A stretch of 64,000 nucleotides of DNA from Cyclina sinensis (lineage: Eukaryota > Mollusca > Bivalvia > Venerida > Veneridae). Below are positions 53,560-64,000 of this stretch, piece by piece. How positions within the stretch are numbered: the stretch's first letter is position 1; every line of letters starts with the position of its first letter. The translations under genes and the position numbers were made by a program. Location of the stretch: positions 8,069,030 to 8,133,029 of the forward strand of contig JAAONU010000004.1 in assembly GCA_012932295.1 (NCBI GenBank), read 5' to 3'. The notes below the pieces were generated by a model that saw only the letters and a list, made by a program, of their open reading frames with translations, was not told the origin of the DNA and searched no databases.

Positions 53560-56235
53560 GTAGACTCATCTGGAGTTGGTCTTCAACTGAATGCAAGACA
53601 ATCAGCCATGTCAACTTATCTTGATATTGTTCTAAACTGATTGCACGATAATCGGACATTTCGACCCATCTTGCCATAGTTCTTAACTGAATGCACGACA
53701 TTCAGGCTTGTCTTCGCATCCGGCTATGGTCTTTAACTGAATGCACGACAAATGAGCATGTCAACTCATCTGGCTATGGTCTTTAACTGAATGCACGACA
53801 AATGGGCATGTCGACTCATCCGGCTATGGTCTTTAACTGAATGCACGACACATGGGCATGTCGACTCATCCGGCTATGGTCTTTAACTGAATGCACGACA
53901 AATGGGCATGTCGACTCATCCGGCTATGGTCTTGAACTGAATGCACGTCAAATGGCATGTCGACTCAATTGGCTATGGTCTTTAACTGAATGCACGACAA
54001 ATGGGCAGGTCGACTCATCCGACTATGGTTTTTAACTGAATGCACGACAAATGAGCATGTCAACTCATCTGGCTATGGTCTTTAACTGAATGCACGACAA
54101 ATGGGCATGTCGACTCATCCGGCTATGGTCTTTAACTGAATGCACGTCAAATGGCATGTCGACTCAATTGGCTATGGTCTTTAACTGAATGCACGACAAA
54201 TTGGCATGTCGACTCATCCGGCTATGGTCTTTAACTGAATGCACGTCAAATGGCATGTCGACTCAATTGGCTATGGTCTTTAACTGAATGCAGGACAAAT
54301 GAGCATGTCAACTCATCTGGCTATGGTCTTTAACTGAATGCACGTCAAATGGCATGTCGACTCATTTGGCTATGGTCTTTAACTGAATGCACGACAAATG
54401 GGCATGTCGACTCATCCGGCTATGGTCTTTAACTGAATGCACGACAAATGGGCATGTCGACTTATCTGGCTTTGGTCTTTAACTGAATGCACGTCAAATG
54501 GCATGTCGACTCAATTGGCTATGGTCTTTAACTGAATGCACGACAAATGAGCATGTCAATTCATCTGGCTATGGTCTTTAACTGAATGCACGTCAAATGG
54601 CATGTCGACTCATTTGGCTATGGTCTTTAACTGAATACACGACAAATGGGCATGTCGACTCATCCGGCTATGGTCTTTAACTGAATGCACGACAAATTGG
54701 CAGGTCGACTCATCCGGCTATGGTCTTTAACTGAATGCACGACAAATGGGCATGTCGACTCATCCGGCTATGGTCTTTAACTGAATGCGCAACAAATGGG
54801 CATGTCGAATCATCCGGCTATGGTCTTTAACTGAATGCACGACAAATGGGCAGGTCGACTCATCCGGCTATGGTATTTAACTGAATGCACGACAAATGGG
54901 CAGGTCGACTCATCTGGCTATGGTCTTTAAATGAATGCACGACAAATGGGCATGTCAAATGGCATGTCGACTCAATTTGCTATGGTCTTTAACTGAATGC
55001 ACGACAAATGGACGACAAATGGGCATGATAAATGGGCATGTCGACTCAACTGGCTATTGCCTTTAACTGAATGCACGATATTCAGGCTTGTCTTCGCATC
55101 CGGCTATGGTCTTTAACTGAATGCACAACTACAGGCTTGTCTTCGCATCCGGCTATGGCCTTTAACTGAATGCACGACAAATGGGCCTGTCAGATGGGCA
55201 TGTCGACTCAACTGGCTATGGTCTTAAACTCAGTGCACGACAAATGGGCATGTCAAATGGGCATGTCGACTCAACTGGCTATGGTCTTTAACTGAATGCA
55301 CAACTACAGGCTTGTCTTCGCATCCGGCTATGGTCTTTAACTGAATGCACGACATTCAGGCTAGTCTTCGCATCCTGCTATGGTCTTTAACTGAATGCAC
55401 GAGAAATGGGCATGTCAAATGGGCATGTCGACTCAACTGGCTATGGTCTTTAACTGAATGCACGACAAATGGGCATGACAAATGGGAATGACAAATGGGC
55501 ATGTCAAATGGGCATGCCGACTCATCTGACTATGTTCTTTAACTGAATGCACAACTACAGGCTTGTCTTCGCATCCGGCTATGGTCTTTAACTGAATGCA
55601 CGACAAATGGGCATGTCAAATGGGCATGTCGACTCAACTGGCTATGGTCTTTAACTGAATGCACGACAAATGGGCACGACAAATGGGAATGACAAATGGG
55701 CATGTCAAATGTGCATGTCGACTTAATTGGCTATGGTCTTTAACTGAATGCACGACAAATGGACGACAAATGGGCATGTCGACTCAGCTGGCTATGGTCT
55801 TTAACTGAATGCACGACAAATTGACGACAAATGGGCATGTCAAATGGGCATGTCGACTCAACTGGCTATGGTCTTTAACTCAATGCACGACAAATTGACG
55901 ACAAATGGACATGTCAAATGGGCATGTCGACTCAACTGGCTATGGTCTTTTACTGAATGCACGACAAATGGGCATGACAAATGGACATGTTGACTCAACT
56001 GGCTATGGTCTTTAACTGAAAGCACGACAAATGCACGACAAAGGGGCATGTCAAATGGGCATTTCGACTCATCTGGCTATTTTCCAGAACTGAATGCACG
56101 ACAAATGGGCATGTCAATGTATTTAGCTATTGTCCTTAACTGAGTGCACGTGTCGACGCATCTGGTTGCAGTCTTTAGCTGAATGCACGACAATCGGGTA
56201 TGTCGACGCATCTGGTTATGGTTTTAAACAGGTGT
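53560..56235. repeat. 50-bp minisatellite array, over 50 copies
   Basis: A head-to-tail unit with GCACGACAAATGGGCATGTC followed by GACTCATCCGGCTATGGTCT and TTAACTGAAT. Variants include a 49-bp unit (CGTCAAATGGCATG), and in the right half insertions of extra GACAAATGGGCATG blocks, giving longer units. Edges are degenerate. No gene is inside. Confidence 0.97.
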
Positions 56236-56576
56236 GTATATTATATAAACGTACCTGTTTTAAATTGCGTTCCGATTTTTTATTGGTCATGACGGTATCC
56301 AAGTCTACGGCAGTCAGATGCTAGTTGTGCATGGATCCGGCATGATTGACAAGACAGATGATTATTCGTCACTATCCTAACAAATGGTTTCTTTAGCATA
56401 ATGAGTGTTTAACTAACAGAGAGATAATATTTTCTTTCATAATTTCACGACTTTCTGCTGCAGGATAGATCAAGGCTGTGGTTGCATTATTTTACTAAAG
56501 CATAATGTATAAAATTTGAAAATTAAGTTGAAGTACAAGAAATAGATTTCAATCTGTAAATCACTGTTAATCCCTT
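56236..56576. other. Short intergenic stretch
   Basis: Nothing recognisable apart from A+T-rich sequence. Confidence 0.4.
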
Positions 56577-56635
56577 CCCACCCCCACCCCCCCCCCTACT
56601 CCCCCCACCCACACCCCCCACACCCCCCACGTACA
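56577..56635. repeat. C-rich tract with G-quadruplex potential on the minus strand
   Basis: Repeated runs of three to nine C separated by A or T. The minus strand has more than four G runs. Confidence 0.7.
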
Positions 56636-56640
56636 CAAAA

Positions 56641-57295
56641 TCAAGTTTCAGAGATTGCTAAAGTCGAAAGTGTATAAAAGCTACACAATGCCAAGACTGT
56701 TAATCTTAATTTTTTTTTAAAGGGGCTTTGTCCAGGGCGCTTGATATAATGAATTGTGGTTTTATGATAGTTGCTGTACATGTACTTATATTTGCCGACG
56801 AACAGAACATCCTAAGCCGTGATGGACATGGAGAACAAGGCAAAGATTCCCTCCTAACTCCCTAGACAAAAAAATTAAACAGTAAAATTTCTTATTCGCT
56901 CTTTTAGATAAACATCTTGGAATAATGAAACAACAACAATCAACGGTGCAATCTGGCGGCGTCTGTATTTTTTTTACAGTTATATTCAAATTTATGGCTC
57001 AGACCAGATGGGAACATAAATTAAATGACCATGAAAGTCCTACTACAGTGAAAATATAAACATGATTGTTTAATTATACTTTTCCGTTTGTCTTTTGACT
57101 TTTTTTATACATGAGTTTATACTGCAGTGGACAACTGTAAATCAGGTACTAACAGAAAGAATATGTTTACGGTAATTTCCTTAAAAGCAAGTTTCAGAGA
57201 TTGATAGAGTCGAAAGTGTATAAAAGCTACACAAGGCCTAGACTGTTCGCCATAAAAAAATATTAAAAGAGGCTTTGTCGAGGGCGGTACAGGCC
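56641..57295. repeat. Direct repeat pair of about 105 bp with internal TATAAAAG
   Basis: Copies at about 56641-56748 and 57187-57290 share AAGTTTCAGAGATTG, GTCGAAAGTGTATAAAAGCT, ACACAA and GGCTTTGTC. The spacing is about 546 bp. This may be two copies of a dispersed element or a local duplication. Confidence 0.65.
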
Positions 57296-60060
57296 CCCTA
57301 TGTGAAAGTGTAAGAATCAACTTAGTTTCAGATCGTATATAAACAGACACCTCTATCATATGAAAAAGAAACTGCATTGTATAGCTGATCTATGTGCAAA
57401 AAGGGTAATGAACGAATGTTTCGAACACAGAATCTTTCGGAATGACGGTAGTTTAACAGTCAGGAAGTTTATGTTTATCTTTCCACTGGTCAAATCTTGA
57501 AATGTACAGCAAGTACTAGAAGAACTGCATGAAAATCACGCGTCAAAAACACAGCAAAAAATGTTGTCATATTTTGACAAACTTTCATAGGGCAGCATTT
57601 GCTTAAAGCCTGTTTACAACCTTAAACTGACCAACGTACCACTCTATTTTGAAAGGCAGAAATGACTGGCAAATACGCTATGAATACTTAATGAATATCG
57701 GAATTGAAGGAAAAAAATAAACATTTCCATAATTTTCACGGTTAGAAATACATTTTTAACAACAAAACAGATGTTGCAATAATAATTTACGTTTTAATAA
57801 GAAAGTCATTTTCCGCGGAGGTACGACGCGTGCTTTGTATCACCTGGTCAATATCACTAATACCCTTGACCGTTTGCAAGGGCTAAAAAATAGACACGAG
57901 CGCGGAATTACATGGTCTTAGCAAAGCCATTTTAAGAATGTCATTTCTTTATGAATAAAACAAGAAATTGACGGCATGTAAAAATGTAAATTTGATTCTT
58001 TCGCTGACCAAGTCCGGCGCGTGGTCTAATTTCATGGCGGGTGGCTAAATAGTCATCCTTATTTTTTACACTGTATAAAAAGTCTTGTTTCATTAAACAA
58101 CACGAGTACTTCTGTATAATATTAAGAATGTCTAGAACATGTTTATGAATAATAATGTACCGATAAAAATCAAAATTTCTATGTCCGTTTTTTAATCTAA
58201 TATTTTATAAAGATACCTGTCATGTCTCGGGAGTCAGATAAGTCAACCTTTTTTTGTCGAAACGAGTGTAGCAGTGTTAAAAGAGTTTTCTCTTAAGTTT
58301 TAAGGTCAAGGGTTACAAACATCCCAAGCCTTTTTGTTCAATTGTAATGACAAATATTCCTAAAGAATATTGCACTTACTGACCTTTTTTTTCAAGTCTT
58401 AAGTCACAATTGATTGGTTGATAAGCGGCACTAATATTTTGTTACAAATAAGTTTCATTGAATTTTGATAAAAGCAATCTGTGAACATATGAAATTATTA
58501 CCTTTTAACAATACCCACATCTCATTGGAAGTATCAAAACCTCAGCAATAGAATCGTGGTCATAGGTTTAGATGATTAGTGTAATATACCGCTCCTATTC
58601 CAGTCACATTCCTGGTTCTTTCACATGTTCATTTTTTAGCTTTGATACACTTAACAAATGTTCTAACTGGCCAGCCAATAAAACTCTAATTTACTAAAGC
58701 TAAAATTGAGAACGACTTGAAATTTTCCAGTATTTTGTTTTCCTGTCTTCACCATTGTTTACAACAGTTATGGCATATGTATCTCTGTCAAGAGTCCTCA
58801 TCCGGACCGGGGTGAACATTGCCGCCTTTCCGCACGTAAAATTCGTGCGCGCTATTTTTAAATTTCAAGTGGCCAATTAGAAAATTTGTTAAGGGTACAT
58901 GGGACCCCAGTTTAACGCATCATCTAAAAGAGTGATATAAATGTTTGTGGACGATCGCGGGTTCGAACTCACAAACCCTGGATAACTTTTTTCAAGCTTT
59001 ACCAGATGACCATGGATTAACTCCTTCATGCTGAGGCATTCATAAACTATTTATACTGATCATGACGTAGTATCTAAATGAGATACCACATTCGTTGTAG
59101 ATGGTCACACGTGTGAGTAATCGTAATGAAAGATCAGTAAGTTATTGACCACCTAATTAACTAACACTCAGTAATATCATTTACAACTCTTTTTAACTTA
59201 ACTGGCACTCAAATTACGTCAACTCAAGGCCTTCGCATACACGGTTTAAAAGTTCTATGCTTTACATCACTTGTATACTTTATGGAGTTATGTAAATGAA
59301 TGAAACATTGGCACTGCAATGGTTCTTTATGTGAATTCGTCTAAAGTAGAAAATCACTTAGCAACACTCCAGCAACAACATTCATTGTCAACAATTAGCT
59401 CTCGTTTGGCAGCTTACAAAGATGCCAAAAAGGGGTTACCCGGATCCGGGGACTCAAAAAAAAAAAAAAAAAAGGTCTTGCAGTACTCTGATTTAACATG
59501 CGTTCACCTTTTATGTATTTGACGCAAAAACTTCAAACTATCATAATATTTTCCAGTAAAATCATCGATAAAAGATCTCTGTAATTAATGTGAAGTTGAA
59601 ATGCATGCTGTAAAACTCATTAATCATTTTTCTTTGACTGTATGGCTTAGCTATCGCCTTCCAGAGCTTAGCTGAAGTGGTGGTAAGGTGCGCGCCTGGG
59701 CATTGAACTGTTTAAAGATATAAAGATATTGATTGACTAAGGTGACGTTTGTGTTTTTATACGTTATATTTTATTGGTAAGGTATTTTAAAACTTTGTAA
59801 ATGGTCGAACGTGTCACTTTATTTTGTGTAATAACTAACATGAACATTCTCTGTACTCGAAATATATACGTCGTAAAATTAAATTGCAATATTCTACATA
59901 ATTATGTATTTTATTGGGTCATGAAAAAACAACGGGCAATATAAACATGAATATAAAAATTTTACTTAGGACTTACACACACACTTTGGGAGTGTGCAGC
60001 TCTGATAAATCGCTCTCCATCAAAATTATTCAATAACAAATCTCTATATTATGCACACCC
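57296..60060. other. Intergenic, no gene recognised
   Basis: A tRNA-like B box (GGGTTCGAACTC) near 58958 hints at another SINE remnant. A 67-codon frame at 59319 ends in a poly-A run and is not convincing. Confidence 0.45.
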
Positions 60061-60068
60061 CTCAAAAT

Positions 60069-60140
60069 GATAAATAAATAAATAAATAAATAAATAAATG
60101 TAAATAAATAAATACATGTAAATAAATAAATAAATACATG
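60069..60140. repeat. AAAT microsatellite
   Basis: TAAA tetranucleotide runs interrupted by TACATG. Confidence 0.9.
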
Positions 60141-60472
60141 TTTGATTGAGACATTGACTGTAATGAATCGTTCAAGTAGGACTTTGTAAACGAAATTCTT
60201 CAAAAGAAATGTTTTTTGTGTCTTTTTTTAAAGGCATTAAAATGTAAGTGTTTGTAAATTTCCACAACGATGTAAAACAAAAGTGTGTCGAGTGGCTGGC
60301 GGGTGTAATCTGTCACCATCATAACGGGACCTACATTTTGACATGTGGACATTCCTATCGGCCAAATGCACGTGGATGTAGCTAATTTATTGCATATGCC
60401 TTCGGTTTGATCAATTTAGAAATACTAGAATTGGAAAGTTGAAAAACAGGGGTTCTGAATAAGGAAACTATT

Positions 60473-60610
60473 AAACGATGTCTCTGGAACGGGGATGCTC
60501 TCTGTAGCTTGCACCAAGCGCCGAAACCCAAAATAACAAATTCTTCAGGGAGCATCGGTAAAATGAGGCAGCGGCGACAGATAAACTCATATAGGTAGAC
60601 AGATATACGA
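60473..60610 (+). mobile_element. SINE 3' fragment (same family as 24155-24450)
   Basis: GTCTCTGGAACGGGGATGCT, CTGTAGCTTGCACC and TTCAGGGAGCATCGG match the second half of the SINE in SLC23 intron 1. The head is missing. Confidence 0.65.
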
Positions 60611-60737
60611 TCTTGATATTTAAGTTGCTTCCAAGTTTTGGAATTGCTTCGTGGTAGTTTGATCTTGTTGAAATGTTGTGAAGCTTAAATTCAATTGCGC
60701 AGACAGTTTACTCGTGTGTAAATGGTTACCGCCACGT

Positions 60738-60941
60738 ATGCGTTTGAGGGGAGAAGTGGTCAAGGCGATAGAGAGCCGGAATCCCGATCCGGAAGTCGCT
60801 GGTGGGTGTAAGTCTACAATGACTTTCCGCAGACCTTACTTTAAGGCGCGAGTATTGGTTTGACCCCCAGGAAGCAGTCTCCGAGAGGGATTAATATAAT
60901 TTGCAAGAACTTGCTTCTCAATCGATATAAAATAAATTAGT
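60738..60941 (+). mobile_element. tRNA-derived SINE, second family (plus strand)
   Basis: Shares GATCCGGAAGTCGCTGG, the TTGGTTTGA motif and the tail GGGATTAATATAA / GAACTTGCTTCTCAATCGAT with the minus-strand copy at 40421-40625. The B box is degenerate here. Confidence 0.7.
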
Positions 60942-62460
60942 TTAAACTGACGCATGCGTTTTGAAGGTGTTACCTTCCAATGCCGCAAATGCTACATTCA
61001 TGTACCACTGCATTTTATACCGTATTTTTTCGCGAGTAGCAATTTTTGTGAAGTTTTTGGTCATATGAATCAACGTTTTGTGATTCATCAAGGTAATTGT
61101 GGTAAGCATCAGTTTTCATTGAGCAAACTATTTGGCCTTGGTTTGATTACTTGTATCTGAATGGATGGCCGTGCTTGTTGAAGCTGATAAAAGACCTTCC
61201 TGCATACCTCTTTCAATGCACTGTTATCAGTAAAATATGAAATCTTCGAAATGTGAATACATCACGTACGTTTATGGATCTTATCAGTTAAATGTCACGT
61301 GTGATTCTTACGTAAAATTGTAACTTACACAACATTTCACAGCAGGTTAAGCTTACGTACCTAGGTGTAAAGCTTTAAGCTTCAAAGAGCACACAGTTTG
61401 AAGGCTATTGCAGAAATATGTGTATTAACAGGATTGGTTTTTTTTTCCTCTTATAAAGACAGCACGCGAAACTTAAGCTTAAGTTCCTGATATTAAAGGT
61501 AATCGATTTCCAAATACCAACAAAATATTGACAAAACTTATTTTTAAAAAAGAAAATAAACATTAATTTTCTTTATCTAACAAGTCTCATTTAAAAGTCT
61601 TCGCTATCTCCTAAATACCCGTTACTACTTTTTTATTAGTCACGTGACTGATGTAAAAAAAATCAACAAATTATTTAATGTCCTCATCTTTTCTTTGAAA
61701 TACCACTGTAACACAATTAGTAATGTAGATGATGTTTCAACAACCTATGCGCCATGTTTTTCTTAATTTAATCACGTGGATTAAATTGTCTACACTTCAA
61801 TCACTTCACATAAAAGAAATTGTTGGCTGCGATTCGATGAGACATTAAAGACACCCGATACATCTGTAATGAACGGTGTACACGTGTATAACCAGTTTAT
61901 GGCCCAACTGCCGTCACTGCTTGTCTCAAACCTGGTCGAAACGAGGTATTTAAACGATTTCTGAAGTCCGGTGTCGCATTGTGTTTGGCACTTCGCCGAG
62001 TGCGTCCCATACTGTTGAGTGATACCCCAATTATCTGGGCTATACCCATTGGCAATGATATAACATAGAATGTGATAAGGTGTGATCATTTATGTTTCTA
62101 TTTTATTGCCTCATATTGCCAGTAATCAATTAAAGCACATGCCATTATCATTATTTTTTTGCTACCATTTTACATGTATTTTTTTCTGTCATTGGTTTAC
62201 TGAAGTGTGTTAATCTTTTCCCCGTTCTATATCACTAATAATTAAGAATATGTCTTCTACAGCTTGGGTAAGAATCAAATTTTTTTGGTTAAAATTTTTC
62301 TAAAATGGTCATTTCTTTTTCATTTTTTCTATCATAGTGTATAAAAATAATGACATATCATAACTGTGACGTATGCATTGGTATTTTTTTAAATATATAT
62401 ATTTTTTTACTTTGCAGAAGGTTTGTGTTTTAAACAAAATAGCCCATAAAGACAACAATA
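60942..62460. other. Intergenic, no gene recognised
   Basis: Contains one 99-codon minus-strand frame (61790-62089) described separately; otherwise A+T-rich with no clear exons. Confidence 0.4.
61790..62089 (-). CDS. Unassigned 99-codon minus-strand frame
   Basis: Starts with a true ATG and encodes a Cys- and Thr/Ser-containing sequence (for example NGYSPDNWGITQQYGTHSAK). There is no signal peptide, TM segment or family likeness. It may be chance or an exon. Confidence 0.15.
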   Translation of the reverse strand: MITPYHILCYIIANGYSPDNWGITQQYGTHSAKCQTQCDTGLQKSFKYLVSTRFETSSDGSWAINWLYTCTPFITDVSGVFNVSSNRSQQFLLCEVIEV

Positions 62461-62571
62461 TCAAGCCAATATTATCATTTATTCATTAAGTTCAAATACC
62501 ATTACAATAAAACACTGTCCATCATAGGGTATAACTATGTTACATCAGGAGTTGACACTCCGTCCCGCCTT

Positions 62572-62641
62572 TCAGGCTCCGTACCTGTACGGATGGTTTG
62601 ATTTAATGCCGTCTTCCTCCGTGCTTGAACGTGATTTACAC
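62572..62641 (-). CDS. Possible terminal coding exon on the minus strand
   Basis: On the minus strand, ATATTGCAG precedes a 23-codon frame (CKSRSSTEEDGIKSNHPYRY and GA) ending in TGA, and an AATAAA follows 90 bp on (62478-62483). The arrangement fits a last exon, but no upstream partner exon could be fixed. Confidence 0.3.
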
Positions 62642-62746
62642 CTGCAATATAACATGTCAGTTTTTATATATTAACTTGAGAATAAAAATATTTTGAAACT
62701 GATTAAGAGACCATGTTATTTTTATTTTTCATTTAAACACAAGATT

Positions 62747-62951
62747 TTAACACCGATTCACTACTTCTTTTTCACCACTATGACCGGTAAATTCGTTGGG
62801 TTGATGAAAATGTGTCAAGTCTAGAGCGTATCTAGGTACCTGGAATATTAGGACCCAGGGCGTATACGGCATATCAATGTAAACTGAATCTTTGTGCCAG
62901 TTACCGTCCCATAGAAAGAAGAAGTAACATTTGTAGATACTGCTTTTCTCT
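62747..62951 (-). CDS. Possible minus-strand exon
   Basis: After a CGCATTTTCAG acceptor on the minus strand, an open frame runs to TAA at 62747 (LWDGNWHKDSVYIDMPYTPW is part of it), followed by AATAAA-like sequence. A second frame is open for about 35 codons too, so the reading is ambiguous. Family unknown. Confidence 0.2.
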
Positions 62952-62979
62952 CTGAAAATGCGCCCAAGAAGATACAAAA

Positions 62980-64000
62980 TAGACAGGCAGATAATTACAT
63001 ATGCAAAGTAAATGTTATAACTGACAGATTGTCAGACGCTCTGCCTCCATCATAACAATGTTGATATATACGGTACGAGGGTGGTCAAGTCATACCAGCC
63101 AACCAATTGACCATGTGCCGCAATGGAAGTACCGTATGATGCTGTCCAGCGCTGACAAGACCTATTTGTCATGATAATCACTGCAAATACACAAACTTAC
63201 AAAACTGACAGGTCCAAAGTCTTAATGACTCCATGCCTGTAACTTGTTTATGATTTAAGACCCGCTATATGATTGACAGCAATAGCGCAAACATCTCACG
63301 ATGTACTGAACACGCTAAATATAGCTTAAACCCGCTGTCTTAATTTAAACTGTAGAATGGGTCATGAGTATGATTTTTTTGTATCTGTATAAAAATCAAT
63401 TTTGACCTACATTTGTAACGAATGAAATTGTTAGATACAAAATCTTCAGCTGAAGAAGGAAGGTTGCCATTGGTTAATAGTATTGATGAATTTGTAATTG
63501 TTAGTTGAATTGACTCTAAAAAAATCCAATAATGGTAACACTAATACAGTCGTTAATAAAATATCAAAACGCTTTAAGTTAGTTAACCATAGAAATTATA
63601 CTAAACGAAATATGACTAAAATTTTATTTATTTTACCTAAAATGATTCAACTCATTTTTTTTTGTTTATAACCTAAACTCTTATGGACATAGGGCATTCG
63701 ATTACTACACGCGTTAAATGTTTGCCAATGTCCGAAAACTAATTTTGTACTGTATCTATATCATCTATATATGTATCGGCTATAAAAATGTATATAAAAA
63801 ATATATATATAAAATATTTGATGCCGAATAAAATATAATTATGTTATGTTAAGTTTAGCAGTAAAGCATTGTAAAGTCTGTTATTGAAACCGTTTTCAGA
63901 AGAAATAGTATCTCAATGATTTTTGCTAACAGCAATTGCATATCTTGAGTTAGTGATGGGACACTCTGGACGTAAAACAGGTGAGGAGAGCAGTAAATCT
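62980..64000. other. Right edge, no gene recognised
   Basis: A+T-rich sequence with TATA-repeat runs near 63765-63835. No element ends or convincing exons were seen. Confidence 0.4.

Noticed and set aside
59319..59522. 67-codon frame with a Lys-rich run
   Set aside because: The Lys run is a poly-A tract, no splice or promoter signals are present, and composition is not convincing.

Overview
The window looks like nuclear DNA from a mollusc, most likely a bivalve. This is inferred from A+T-rich sequence, small exons with GT-AG introns, SINE and MITE families of a kind common in bivalves, and protein-level similarity to animal genes. There is no sign of bacterial gene organisation. The species cannot be named from the sequence alone.

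Two genes can be read end to end on the + strand with all intron phases consistent. (1) Positions 1374-12110: MSL1, the scaffold of the male-specific-lethal histone H4K16 acetyltransferase complex. It has 8 coding exons and 416 codons, with the MSL2-binding coiled coil and a complete C-terminal PEHE domain, plus a possible alternative first exon. (2) Positions 20233-36544: an SLC23 / nucleobase-ascorbate transporter with 12 coding exons and 623 codons, one GC-AG intron, and a 3.4-kb minisatellite filling intron 4. Downstream lies a tandem pair of small three-exon genes (37770-38601 and 41110-42183) encoding about 130-residue proteins with an MGAC N-terminus that suggests lipid modification. 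The first copy looks damaged.

The rest is dominated by repeats. There are four very large, mutually unrelated minisatellite arrays: a 28-bp unit at 15.7-19.2 kb, 36-bp at 27.3-30.8 kb, 44-bp at 45.4-49.0 kb and 50-bp at 53.6-56.2 kb. In three of them, block duplications can be measured directly. Non-autonomous DNA transposons with readable ends and target duplications are present: a 9-bp-TSD foldback element, a TAA-flanked element, two TTAA-flanked and two TA-flanked MITEs. A 3.5-kb inverted-repeat structure lies in SLC23 intron 1, and there are several tRNA-derived SINE pieces. Many long open frames are by-products of stop-free minisatellites and are not listed as genes.

The last 14 kb after the 50-bp array contain no gene I can identify. 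There are only weak hints of a minus-strand gene end near 62.5-63.0 kb. No complete tRNA, rRNA, CRISPR array or autonomous transposase/reverse transcriptase gene was found.
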